Positions 4,960 through 5,365 of a stretch of 5,365 nucleotides of DNA are shown here, piece after piece; position 1 is the stretch's first letter; the number at the start of each line of letters is the position of its first letter. Under the pieces are notes generated by a model. It ran no database searches. It was not told the origin of the DNA and was given only the letters and a program-made list of their open reading frames with translations. This stretch comes from Chitinivibrionales bacterium (GTDB taxonomy: Bacteria; Fibrobacterota; Chitinivibrionia; Chitinivibrionales; FEN-1185), in contig JAQUMP010000277.1 of NCBI GenBank assembly GCA_028718065.1, forward strand, positions 1 through 5,365, written 5' to 3'. The translations under genes and the position numbers were made by a program.

Positions 4960-5365
4960 ATGTCATCGACGATCTGGGTTGGCAATATTCGTTTCGGCAA
5001 TGCGAATATTCCCGTAAAATTGCATACGGCGGTGAGCCAGAACCGCGTGCAATTCCATCTTCTTCACAAATTGGACAGAGTAAAATTGCAGCAGCGCATG
5101 ATTTGCGCTTATGATAAAATGCCCGTATTGGCCGACGAACAGATAAAAGGTTTCCCCGTGGAGGGGAGAAAATACATTCTCATAGACCCGGAAGAACTGC
5201 ATGAGGTTGAACCCGAAAGCAGCCGTACCATCGACGTGCACGAATTTGTAAAGCGCGGGGAGATCGATCCCGTTTTCATGGAGAGGAGCTACTATCTGGC
5301 GGCCGACGCTGCTCCCGAAAGCTACAACGCCCTTGTTGAGGCGCTCAAAGAAATGGAAGCCGAAG
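4960..5365 (+). CDS. ku: Bacterial Ku protein (NHEJ), 3' partial
   Basis: The first 135 codons of a gene that leaves the window at the right edge. The start is well set: AAAGGGG (4948-4954) ends 5 nt before the ATG. The protein begins MSSTIWVGNIRFG then NIPVKLHTAV (16-25), continues with VQFHLLHKLD (30-39), KGFPVEGRKYILIDPEEL (63-80), SSRTIDVHEFV (87-97), and EIDPVFMERSYYLAAD (101-116). These are the conserved N-terminal blocks of bacterial Ku (usual length about 260-300 residues), which form the beta-barrel ring. Bacterial Ku homodimers thread onto double-strand ends and recruit LigD for end joining. About half the protein, including the C-terminal arm and tail that contacts LigD, lies beyond the window, and no ligD is visible here. 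Divergent from pgeF with a possible operator between them. Confidence 0.93.
   Translation, partial: MSSTIWVGNIRFGNANIPVKLHTAVSQNRVQFHLLHKLDRVKLQQRMICAYDKMPVLADEQIKGFPVEGRKYILIDPEELHEVEPESSRTIDVHEFVKRGEIDPVFMERSYYLAADAAPESYNALVEALKEMEAE

Noticed and set aside
1..5365. tRNA or rRNA genes, CRISPR arrays, transposase genes
   Set aside because: No regularly spaced repeats, no cloverleaf-like segments and no transposase motifs were seen on reading either strand.

Overview
The window looks like a chromosomal segment of a Gram-negative (diderm) bacterium of moderate GC content. Two genes encode probable outer-membrane or periplasmic lipoproteins with clear lipobox cysteines. One of them is an LpoB-type penicillin-binding-protein activator, which implies a peptidoglycan layer facing a periplasm. 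The partial gene at the left edge has a TPR-like segment and a tail rich in repeated Asp-Ser plus Lys/Pro/Ala. In my experience that style is common in Fibrobacterota/Chitinivibrionia-type bacteria, but the sequence alone does not fix the phylum.

Layout, left to right. (1) Position 2 to 616, plus strand: the 3' end of a TPR-like protein gene with a long low-complexity C-terminal tail; it enters from outside the window. (2) 658-891, plus: a solitary short YgiT/MqsA-type zinc-finger gene with no toxin partner beside it. It is flanked by a 15-nt exact direct repeat and has a nearly leaderless promoter. (3) 1040-1654, plus: an LpoB-like lipoprotein gene with an extended -10 promoter and a strong Shine-Dalgarno, followed at once by a strong intrinsic terminator. 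(4) 1748-3214, plus: a large lipoprotein gene of the COG3014 type, a known companion of lpoB. (5) 3974 to 3270, minus: a two-gene AT-rich module made of a 69-residue basic protein and a 162-residue MNT/AbiEii-like nucleotidyltransferase, 6 nt apart, with its own promoter. (6) 4793 to 4080, minus: pgeF (yfiH), a peptidoglycan-editing purine nucleoside phosphorylase/laccase-domain protein. (7) 4960 to the right edge, plus: the first 135 codons of a bacterial Ku gene (NHEJ DNA-end binding), divergent from pgeF.

How the genes may relate. lpoB, the COG3014 gene and pgeF all touch envelope or peptidoglycan synthesis and quality control. Ku belongs to double-strand-break repair. The nucleotidyltransferase pair and the orphan zinc-finger antitoxin look like accessory cassettes of the toxin-antitoxin or defence kind set among housekeeping genes. 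The nucleotidyltransferase pair stands out by composition: 3361-3420 is 32% GC by hand count, against 67% in 2881-2940. The most interesting candidates are this uncharacterised pair and the repeat-flanked zinc-finger gene. No function beyond family level is proven by the sequence.
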